NCBI RefSeq assembly: GCF_002128405.1
Contig: NZ_NETJ01000005.1
Coordinates: 1 to 64,000 of the forward strand
DNA length: 64,000 nucleotides
Source: Gottfriedia solisilvae
Lineage (GTDB): Bacteria > Bacillota > Bacilli > Bacillales > Bacillaceae_G
Direction of reading: 5' to 3'
Shown here piece after piece: positions 34,803 through 41,840 of the stretch (within the stretch, counting starts at the first letter, position 1; the number at the start of each line of letters is the position of its first letter). Under the pieces are notes generated by a model. That model saw nothing but the letters and a program-made list of their open reading frames with translations, had not been told where the DNA came from and searched no databases. The position numbers and the translations under genes are program-made.

Positions 34803-35531
34803 ATGAAAAAATACCAAAAGTCCTCTTTATTTTGGTTACTACAAGTAATTATATTTATAGTATTTATACAATTTACTACTACTGCTCAAACAATTATTTT
34901 TACTTCAGTAATCATTTTAAGTGCTATCGTATATAGCTTATCAACAAAACGTATTTCTTTTATTTATTTTGTAGTCATTACCTTAGCTACAATCTTTTAT
35001 TTTTTATTTTTAGCATTTATAGAACATTGGTCACCGGCTGAACAAGGTAAACAAATTTTACTACACTTTACTACTATGACTGTTTTATTCCTACTCTATA
35101 TATCAAGTTATCATTTGAAAGATATTGTTAATGAAAATATAGAACTTACCAATAAAATGAGTGAGTTGGAAAAGTTTATAGGAAATACTAAATTACTAAC
35201 TCAAAGTGAATTTGAAAATCGTGCACAAATTATTAAAAATTCAATGCAACGAAGAAATGAAACTGGATATTTAATCTCCATTGATCTTTCAAAAGTTAAT
35301 AGTAATATTTCTGAAAGTATTTTACTTGATATTTCTATTTCTGCTATAAAATCAGTTCGAAATCAGTTTGATTTAGTTGGACAGTTTTCATCTAATAATA
35401 TTAAAATCTTAATTCAAAATACGAACGAAGAAGGCTTAAATATAGTGAAAAATCGATTCTTTTCGAATTTTACTGAAAAGATCGATGAAAAAATTTATGA
35501 CCAGTTACTGATTGAGTCAGTCAAAATATAG
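34803..35531 (+). CDS. ydaK: Membrane protein with degenerate GGDEF domain (YdaK-like)
   Basis: The 242-residue product has four N-terminal membrane segments (to about residue 110), a short coiled linker and a C-terminal domain. The domain's fold pattern matches GGDEF proteins, but the catalytic motif reads SSNNI and the RxxD inhibitory site is not preserved (RNQFD). It cannot be a cyclase. In B. subtilis, YdaK is a c-di-GMP receptor that activates exopolysaccharide synthesis. Loss of the I-site here makes c-di-GMP binding uncertain. The ATG at 34803 follows TTAGGAGGG, and its end lies just before the GT2 gene. Confidence 0.65.
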   Translation: MKKYQKSSLFWLLQVIIFIVFIQFTTTAQTIIFTSVIILSAIVYSLSTKRISFIYFVVITLATIFYFLFLAFIEHWSPAEQGKQILLHFTTMTVLFLLYISSYHLKDIVNENIELTNKMSELEKFIGNTKLLTQSEFENRAQIIKNSMQRRNETGYLISIDLSKVNSNISESILLDISISAIKSVRNQFDLVGQFSSNNIKILIQNTNEEGLNIVKNRFFSNFTEKIDEKIYDQLLIESVKI

Positions 35532-35550
35532 AAAGCGAGGTGCTATCCCT

Positions 35551-36867
35551 ATGAGTACTTTGATTTTAATTATTGGTTTTTTAGCACTTTGCTTTTCTAC
35601 TTTTATCGTTGTTCATCTTGTCGGAGTTAAGACAATGCTTTTAATTTCTTCTTTTTTGTTTATTATTTTATTAATATATTACTCTGTATTGACAATAGCT
35701 GGTTTAATTTATAGGTCTAATTCAAAGAAATTTCAAATTAAAAGTAATCAGGATATAACTCAATATCCTAGTGTTGATATTTTAATTCCTGCTCATAATG
35801 AGGGTGTTGTCATAAAAGATACTTTATCTGCAATGGCAAAGATAAATTATCAGGGAAAATTAACTGTCTATCTATTAAACGATAATTCAAGTGATGAGAC
35901 TGGTGAAATTGCAGAAGAGTTCGACAAAGCCTACTATCACATTAAACATATTAAGGTGCCCCCAGGGGAACCTAAGGGGAAATCTCGTGTATTAAATTAT
36001 GGATTAAGTATTTCAGATGGGGAGTATTTTTGTATTTACGATGCAGACAATCAGCCCGAACCTGGTGCTTTAACATTATTGGTTGAGGCTGCGTTATATA
36101 CTAAAGATGCTGCTGGAGCAGTTGGATATGTAAAAACAATGAATGAACAAAAAAATTGGCTTACTAGAATGATTTCTATTGAATTTCAAGTATTTCAATT
36201 ATTAATGCAATCTGGCAGATGGCTACTTTTTAAAACTGGTTCTCTTACAGGTACTAATATGTTAGTAAAAAGATCAGTCATTGAACAACTTGGTGGATAC
36301 GATGTATACGCAATTGCAGAGGATGCAGAGCTAACCTTACGAATAACACAGAGTGGTTATTTATTGCCAATAGTACCCCAATCTGTAACTTGGGAACAAG
36401 AACCTGAAACATTAGGAGTTTACATTAAACAACGTACACGCTGGTTACAAGGGAATCTATATATACTTGAAAAGGTCTTTTCTACGCCTAGTTATTGGAC
36501 GGGGAAATTAATCGTACATTCATTACATCAATTATTGGTTTATGTAGTTTTTTGGGTGTTCTTAGTATTGTCATACGGATGGTTTATTTTAGGACTATTC
36601 GGATTCATGAAAATTGAATACTCCCTACCATTATTATTTATGTGGTATGTTGCCTATACAGTTTATACATGCCAATTATTTAGTGCTCAAATATCGGAAG
36701 AAACAAATAAACCAATTAATATACTTAGCGCTTTGATCATGTATTTTACCTATGCGCAGTTATTTACTTATTTATTTGTAAGAAGCTTATTATTATATAT
36801 TAAAGCGAGAATTAACAATAAAACAATTGGTTGGGATAAGACAACACGTTTCAAAACCCAAAAGTGA
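35551..36867 (+). CDS. ydaM: Processive GT2 glycosyltransferase, exopolysaccharide synthase (YdaM/IcaA-like)
   Basis: The 438-residue membrane protein polymerises a sugar nucleotide and probably extrudes the product. It has two N-terminal membrane segments, a cytosolic catalytic domain with DAD (Asp164, Asp166), the AEDAEL base region and QRTRW (Gln294 to Trp298), then about three C-terminal membrane segments. These are the hallmarks of cellulose/PNAG-type synthases. The ATG at 35551 follows GCGAGGTGC; a TTG 39 bases upstream lies inside the previous gene. No BcsB-like ydaN follows, unlike B. subtilis. The sugar is unknown. Confidence 0.82.
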   Translation: MSTLILIIGFLALCFSTFIVVHLVGVKTMLLISSFLFIILLIYYSVLTIAGLIYRSNSKKFQIKSNQDITQYPSVDILIPAHNEGVVIKDTLSAMAKINYQGKLTVYLLNDNSSDETGEIAEEFDKAYYHIKHIKVPPGEPKGKSRVLNYGLSISDGEYFCIYDADNQPEPGALTLLVEAALYTKDAAGAVGYVKTMNEQKNWLTRMISIEFQVFQLLMQSGRWLLFKTGSLTGTNMLVKRSVIEQLGGYDVYAIAEDAELTLRITQSGYLLPIVPQSVTWEQEPETLGVYIKQRTRWLQGNLYILEKVFSTPSYWTGKLIVHSLHQLLVYVVFWVFLVLSYGWFILGLFGFMKIEYSLPLLFMWYVAYTVYTCQLFSAQISEETNKPINILSALIMYFTYAQLFTYLFVRSLLLYIKARINNKTIGWDKTTRFKTQK

Positions 36868-36889
36868 ACAATATAATTAAAGTAAACAA

Positions 36890-36988
36890 CAAGTTATTCG
36901 ACACAAAATTGCTGAGATGTTAACTGAAGCGAAAGTAAATCGCGCTTATGTGAATCAATGCGTATCCTTACTAGAAAGTTGGGTATGA
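36890..36988 (+). pseudogene. Remnant of an acyl-CoA dehydrogenase gene
   Basis: A 32-codon open stretch ends in TGA and reads QVIRHKIAEMLTEAKVNRAY then VNQCV. This resembles the C-terminal helical domain of acyl-CoA dehydrogenases, where an RHK-IA-M motif is common. No start codon or remaining gene is visible. The match is by recollection of the family pattern over a short stretch, so it is tentative. It occupies the place where ydaN would be expected, suggesting past rearrangement at this point. Confidence 0.45.
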
Positions 36989-37033
36989 TGTCTTGGCCGT
37001 AATAAATTTAGCGTTTGATAAGTAACTATTTTG

Positions 37034-37064
37034 AAAAAACCACTTTTTAATAAGTGGTTTTTTT
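37034..37064 (+). terminator. Intrinsic terminator after the exopolysaccharide genes
   Basis: AAAACCACTT pairs with AAGTGGTTTT around a 6-base loop and is followed by a T-run. It separates the ydaM-like gene and the dehydrogenase remnant from the sugar-kinase operon. Confidence 0.9.
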
Positions 37065-37083
37065 CCTTATTATGTAGAAAATA

Positions 37084-37113
37084 TTCACCTAGAAAAAGAG
37101 TAAAGTTTACTAT
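37084..37113 (+). promoter_or_regulatory. Possible promoter and palindrome ahead of the sugar-kinase operon
   Basis: TTCACC (37084-37089) and TACTAT (37108-37113) are 18 bases apart. The palindrome GTAAAGTTTAC overlaps the -10 side and could be an operator. Its core AGTAAACTT (minus strand) also occurs ahead of the PRD regulator gene near 41794. Evidence is weak. Confidence 0.35.
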
Positions 37114-37173
37114 ACAATTATTCCAACCATTGAGAAAAAATAATTGATTAGGGAAAGGGTGAAGCGACTCATT

Positions 37174-38106
37174 ATGATTAATAAATTGATTATTGGAATG
37201 GACGGCGGAGGAACGAAGACGAGAGTTATGGTCAAAGAACGATTAGATGGAGAAACTCTTTTTGATCAAAATTTTGGGATGTCGAATTATAATAACATCA
37301 ACGTAGAAGGTCTGAGACCAGTATTTCGTGAAGTTTATGAAGAATTGGAAAATTGTTTTGGGGAACGACTGCAAGATGCCATTCTAGTACTTGGTTCTGC
37401 TGGTGTCGACCGACCAAAAGATGTTGAAATCTATTTGACTGCTTTAAGAGAAAGTGGATTCACTTGCCGATTAGAAGTGGTGAATGATGCAGAAATTGCA
37501 CTTGTTGGTGGTAACGGAGATCGAAAGGATGCTTTGATGATTGCTGGAACAGGTTCTATTGTTGTGGGAGTTAATTCTAATGGGAAAATTGTGCGCTCAG
37601 GTGGATGGGGCGGATTAATTAGTGATGAAGGAAGCGGTTTTCAAATTGGTCGACTTGCGATTGCAGCTGTAATGCAAGAGTATGACAAAGTGATATCACC
37701 TACATCATTTACCGATCAGTTACTTGCTCATTTTCAGTTGAGTTCTCCAGAAGATTTTATGGATTTATTATACGTGGAAGATACACTTCCGGTTGATAAG
37801 ATTGCTTCATGTACGCCAATTATACTAGAAGCATGGATACAAGGGGATCAGGCTGCTAATACGATTGTTGAAGGAGAACTAGAGAAACTAGTTCGTTTAG
37901 TTGTAGGAATCAGTCGACAAATGGGGACAGAAACATTCCGCCTCTCTGTTGCAGGTAGTTTGTTGACTAAATCATCCAAGTATTTCGGTGTGTTAAAAGA
38001 TAAATTAAGTGTAGTTTTACCGCAAGTAGAGATTGCTACACCACTTCATGATCCAGTATTTGGTGCCATTATTATTGGTGCACAAATACAAGTAAATATC
38101 AATTAA
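37174..38106 (+). CDS. BadF/NagK-type N-acetyl-amino-sugar kinase
   Basis: This 310-residue ASKHA-fold kinase probably phosphorylates GlcNAc, MurNAc or a related sugar with ATP. The N-terminal phosphate loop is IIGMDGGGTKTRV. IAGTGSIVVG and WGGLISDEGSGF follow in the order typical of the BadF/BadG and N-acetylglucosamine kinase family. The ATG at 37174 gives the usual N-terminus, but the best ribosome site (AAAGGG) is 14 bases away. Upstream in-frame GTG (37159) and TTG (37144) starts remain possible. It opens an operon with mupG-, nucleotidyltransferase- and SIS-encoding genes, which supports a cell-wall sugar role. Confidence 0.78.
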   Translation: MINKLIIGMDGGGTKTRVMVKERLDGETLFDQNFGMSNYNNINVEGLRPVFREVYEELENCFGERLQDAILVLGSAGVDRPKDVEIYLTALRESGFTCRLEVVNDAEIALVGGNGDRKDALMIAGTGSIVVGVNSNGKIVRSGGWGGLISDEGSGFQIGRLAIAAVMQEYDKVISPTSFTDQLLAHFQLSSPEDFMDLLYVEDTLPVDKIASCTPIILEAWIQGDQAANTIVEGELEKLVRLVVGISRQMGTETFRLSVAGSLLTKSSKYFGVLKDKLSVVLPQVEIATPLHDPVFGAIIIGAQIQVNIN

Positions 38107-38131
38107 GAATAGTAAGGAATGGGGACTTAGA

Positions 38132-39259
38132 ATGCGTGAAATAGGAATTAGTGTATATCCCAATTTTTACCCTTTGGATCAAATCAAAAATTACTTGGAA
38201 AAGGCAAATTCATTTGGTTTTAAAAAAGTATTTGTTTCACTGATTTTAAATAATCATGGTTTTGAAGGTGCTCAGAATGTAAGTGCAAACACTTGGAATG
38301 AAATTCTTAATTACTGTAAAGAACTCGGTATGTCTGTGTCTGCTGATATAAATGATGAAGTGTTTAAAGAGCTTGGTTGTACATTGAATGATCTGACAGC
38401 TTTACAAAAGATGGGCATCACAAGACTCCGTATTGATGGAGGGTTTACGAGTGGAGAAGTTGCCATTCTTTCAAAAAATCTGCAGGGGATTCAAATAGAA
38501 GTAAATGCTTCGATGTCTTCTTCTAATAATATAAATGGAAGCGCTTTACGTGAGTGTCGGGAGTTTTTAGAAACTATTGAAAAAGAAGGAAACATTGGAC
38601 AACTAACAGCTTGTCACAATTTTTTCCCGCTACCAGATACAGCATTGTCTTTAGAGGACATTCGCCCAATTAACAATTTGTTTGGTTCATATGGTGTACC
38701 GGTCGGAGGGTTTATTGCATCCCAACTTTCACCTAAAGATCTACACCACTTAGGTCATGGGGTTTGTACGATTGAAAAACATCGCTTTTTGCCTAGTCAT
38801 ATTGCCATGTTAGAGTTATTTGCAAATGGATTTAATGATGTGCTAATTGGAGACTCGTTTGCGGATCTTTCGGAGCTTTCTGAAATGGCAAGATGTTACA
38901 AACAGGATTATTTAGAGATTCCTGTTATTTTTAATCAGTATGTTCCTCAACAAACAAAACTGAAAATTCAAGAGCAGGTCCTTATTTCAAGAGTTGATCA
39001 ACCCGCAAATCTAATTCGAGCGACGGATACAAGAGGAATAAATGTGCCTCCTTGTTATTGTGCAGCAAGAAATCAGTATACAATTTCTGTTTTGAATAAT
39101 CGAAGTGCACAATATGAGGGTGAAGTACAAATCTCATTGAAAGAATTAGGACCATCGGTTGAGCATAATGTCATTGGATTTGTTCATCCCTTTGCAAAAG
39201 ATTTATTACCTTATCTTTTGGCAGGTAAAAATAAATTTCGATTGGTAGAATATAAGTAA
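38132..39259 (+). CDS. mupG: MupG-like 6-phospho-N-acetylmuramidase (DUF871)
   Basis: MupG in staphylococci hydrolyses MurNAc-6-phosphate-GlcNAc to MurNAc-6-P and GlcNAc in the cytosol. The 375-residue protein has the DUF871 layout: an N-terminal TIM barrel beginning EIGISVYPNFYPLDQIKNYL, DGGFTSGEVA and NFFPLPDTALS, and a C-terminal cyclophilin-like domain from about residue 255. The ATG follows AAGGAATGGGGA, and it is 25 bases after the kinase gene. No MurQ etherase is encoded nearby, so the fate of MurNAc-6-P here is unclear, and the substrate could differ from that of staphylococcal MupG. Confidence 0.8.
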   Translation: MREIGISVYPNFYPLDQIKNYLEKANSFGFKKVFVSLILNNHGFEGAQNVSANTWNEILNYCKELGMSVSADINDEVFKELGCTLNDLTALQKMGITRLRIDGGFTSGEVAILSKNLQGIQIEVNASMSSSNNINGSALRECREFLETIEKEGNIGQLTACHNFFPLPDTALSLEDIRPINNLFGSYGVPVGGFIASQLSPKDLHHLGHGVCTIEKHRFLPSHIAMLELFANGFNDVLIGDSFADLSELSEMARCYKQDYLEIPVIFNQYVPQQTKLKIQEQVLISRVDQPANLIRATDTRGINVPPCYCAARNQYTISVLNNRSAQYEGEVQISLKELGPSVEHNVIGFVHPFAKDLLPYLLAGKNKFRLVEYK

Positions 39260-39283
39260 AAATTTTATATTCGAGGTGATGGA

Positions 39284-40651
39284 ATGGTAAAAAGAGCAAT
39301 TATTCTTGCTGCAGGTAAAGGGAGTAAAATGTTTCCTTTTAGCGAAGTTCGCTCCAAAACTACATTAAAAATCGCGGGAAAGTCATTAATCCGCTATAAT
39401 ATTGAATCCATTATGGCAATGGGAATAGAAGAAATCGTTGTTGTAGTAAGTGAAGAAAATCGAAGAGAATTAGAAAATTTTTTATATGATATAGAAAATA
39501 TTCAATTTGTGACTGATCAAACAAATTTAGGAAGCGCAGAAAGTCTGGTTATAGGGGCAGAGCTACTATCTGATACAAATGAATTTATTGTTCTTTATGG
39601 AGATACCATCATTGAACAAAAAGATCTCGAAAAGTTATTGAAAACGAAAAATCGAGCCGTTTTGTTGAAAAAGTTAAAAGAATCAGCAAGAAATTGGGTT
39701 GGTGCGAGTATGGAAAATGGGTACGTTAAGTCCATCGGTGCGCACTATCGTGGGGACAGTATTACCCATCAATTCGCAGGTTTTCTTTTTGACGAGTTAC
39801 TTCTAGATGAAGTGAAAAGAACACCAGATTATTTTCCAGATGTAAAAGTAGGTGTAGGTGCTCCAAAAGAGAGATTTCTTGAGGCTGCTCTACTGAAATC
39901 GCTTGAGAAAGATAAATTACAAGCGGTTGAATGTAGTGGTTATTTTTTTGACATTGATAAACCTTGGCATATGTTAGAAGCGAACGAATTTATGGTGAAT
40001 CATTTTTGCAATGCTTTACAAGAGAACCAACTAGCAGAGGGTGCAACGATTTCAAAAGATGCAACCATTCATGGCCATGTAAAACTAGGCAAGAACTCCA
40101 GGATCGGAGACCGAGTTGTCATTCACGGTAATCTGATTGTGGGAGACAATACAGTCATTGATAACGGAGCCATTTTTAATGGTAATGCTGTGATTGGTGA
40201 CCAGACAATCATTCGTAATTATTGCATCATATATAGTGGTGTTTCAATCGGTTCACATTGTATTTTTGATCATTGTGCTGAATTCCTTGGTGGATTGGTG
40301 ATGGATAAGGTGTATCTTTACCATTATGGCGAGTTTTATGGTGCAATTGGCAGTCATACGGATATCGGAGCAGCAACGGTTTGTGGAACATTGCGATTTG
40401 ATGATGGAGAAACTGAGCACGTTGTGAATGGACGGAAAGAAGTACCTTTACATTTTTCAAATGCTGCTTATCTTGGGGACTATTGCAGAACAGGTGTGAA
40501 TACGATCATTATGCCTGGTTGTAAGATTGGTGCATATAGTGTTCTTGGTGCTGGTGCAATAATTGATAAAGATATCGAAAAAAATAGTCTAGTTTTCGTG
40601 AAACAGGATTTGATTATTAAAAAATGGAGCGAAAAGAAGTATGGGTGGTAA
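39284..40651 (+). CDS. Two-domain sugar-1-phosphate nucleotidylyltransferase with beta-helix
   Basis: The 455-residue protein has an N-terminal nucleotidyltransferase domain (AIILAAGKGSKMFPFSEVRSK; YGDTIIEQ for metal binding). The C-terminal left-handed beta-helix has hexapeptide repeats from about residue 250. The layout resembles GlmU and glucose-1-phosphate thymidylyltransferase-like proteins, but the sequence is not a standard GlmU. Within this cluster it could convert a salvaged sugar phosphate to a nucleotide sugar, as MurU does in other bacteria. That is inference from context. The ATG follows CGAGGTGATGGA. Confidence 0.72.
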   Translation: MVKRAIILAAGKGSKMFPFSEVRSKTTLKIAGKSLIRYNIESIMAMGIEEIVVVVSEENRRELENFLYDIENIQFVTDQTNLGSAESLVIGAELLSDTNEFIVLYGDTIIEQKDLEKLLKTKNRAVLLKKLKESARNWVGASMENGYVKSIGAHYRGDSITHQFAGFLFDELLLDEVKRTPDYFPDVKVGVGAPKERFLEAALLKSLEKDKLQAVECSGYFFDIDKPWHMLEANEFMVNHFCNALQENQLAEGATISKDATIHGHVKLGKNSRIGDRVVIHGNLIVGDNTVIDNGAIFNGNAVIGDQTIIRNYCIIYSGVSIGSHCIFDHCAEFLGGLVMDKVYLYHYGEFYGAIGSHTDIGAATVCGTLRFDDGETEHVVNGRKEVPLHFSNAAYLGDYCRTGVNTIIMPGCKIGAYSVLGAGAIIDKDIEKNSLVFVKQDLIIKKWSEKKYGW

Positions 40652-40708
40652 TTTGTCCCCCTTATATATTTATGAGGTACTAAAATCAATTAAAGAAGGT
40701 ATGGTACA

Positions 40709-41425
40709 ATGGAGAACTACTATCAATATGTGACGGCAAATCTTGAAAAACTGTATACGACACAGATTCAAAAAATGGAAGAAGCTGCAACATGTATTTT
40801 TGATGCCATTCAAAATGGAGGTCGCTTCCTAGTTACTGGCTCAGGTCATTCACATATGTTTGCAGAAGAATTTTATGTAAGAGCGGGTGGATTTGCCCAA
40901 GTGTCTCCAATTTTGCCGAATGAGTTTTTTTTACACGATCATCCATTAAAAAGTACTGTAATTGAACGCGTAGAAGTATATGCGAAAGTAATCTTTGATT
41001 TATACAAAATTAACTCAAAGGATATACTTGTGATTGCATCTAATTCAGGTAGAAATGGAATGACTGTTGAACTTGCAAAAATGGCACAGGAATGTGGTGC
41101 AAAGGTAATTGCTTTTACAAATCCAAATCATCCTGTAGGTTCAAAATCCAGACACAGTAGTGGGAAATATCTTTACGACTTTAGTGATGTAGTCATTGAT
41201 AGTTGTACTGGACCTGGGGATGCTGCTTTTTATGTAGAAGAAGCAAACACAGGCATGGGAGCAACTTCTACCATCGTGGGAGCTTTTGTTGCTCAAACGA
41301 TTTCAATTTTATTAGCAAAAAAATACCATCAAGCTGGCTTGAAGCCACCAGTGTTTAAGAGTTCTAATGTTGATGGCGGAGATGAATGGAATAAAGAACT
41401 GTTTGCAAAGTATTATGGTGTATAA
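40709..41425 (+). CDS. SIS-domain sugar-phosphate protein (UPF0309-like)
   Basis: The 238-residue protein contains a single SIS (sugar isomerase) domain. The phosphate-binding serine loops are VTGSGHSHMFAEEF and VIASNSGRNGMTVELA, and the C-terminus has STIVGAFVAQTISILLAKK. It lacks the MurQ etherase residues I would look for. Proteins of the UPF0309 type have no firm function. As the last gene of the kinase-mupG-nucleotidyltransferase operon, it probably isomerises, deaminates or senses a sugar phosphate. AAGGT lies eight bases before the ATG. A strong terminator follows. Confidence 0.75.
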   Translation: MENYYQYVTANLEKLYTTQIQKMEEAATCIFDAIQNGGRFLVTGSGHSHMFAEEFYVRAGGFAQVSPILPNEFFLHDHPLKSTVIERVEVYAKVIFDLYKINSKDILVIASNSGRNGMTVELAKMAQECGAKVIAFTNPNHPVGSKSRHSSGKYLYDFSDVVIDSCTGPGDAAFYVEEANTGMGATSTIVGAFVAQTISILLAKKYHQAGLKPPVFKSSNVDGGDEWNKELFAKYYGV

Positions 41426-41467
41426 CTGATTCGTAATTAGAAGATTGAATATGTACCAAATAAATAG

Positions 41468-41497
41468 AGCGTCCCTATCTTATGGGACGCTTTTTTT
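41468..41497 (+). terminator. Intrinsic terminator of the sugar-kinase operon
   Basis: AGCGTCCC pairs with GGGACGCT around an 8-base loop and is followed by seven T residues. Confidence 0.92.
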
Positions 41498-41840
41498 GTG
41501 TAGGTAGATTTAAAAAGATGAACCTCTCTTTCGGAATCGTGAACTTGCTGTGAAGTAATGCTTAAACAAAAGGTCGAAAAGTACCTGATAATTCAAATTT
41601 TTTAAAAAAGTGGTTAGAGCGTAGGTTTTCAGAAATTGGAATTAGTAAAATGTTCCTGTATTTCTGATAGGGCTTAAGTTGTATTATGACATTGGGAGTT
41701 TATACGTAGGTTCAAATTTATGTTCTAGTCGTGTTTGTTTGAAATTGCGAACTTTATTGGAAAAAATCAAACTGTTAAATAAATTTAGTGGAAAGTAAAC
41801 TTAAGATACTAGAGCGGCATCTAGAGTGGTGAGGTAATGT
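41498..41840 (+). other. 343-base leader gap before the PRD regulator
   Basis: No credible gene or strong hairpin is seen here. The only notable motif is AGTAAACTT near 41794, shared with the promoter palindrome of the sugar-kinase operon. The regulator's promoter must lie here but cannot be named with confidence. Confidence 0.5.

Noticed and set aside
40709-41425. Calling the SIS protein MurQ
   Set aside because: It has only the SIS phosphate loops, is shorter than MurQ, and lacks the etherase-specific blocks I would expect. Context alone does not justify the name.
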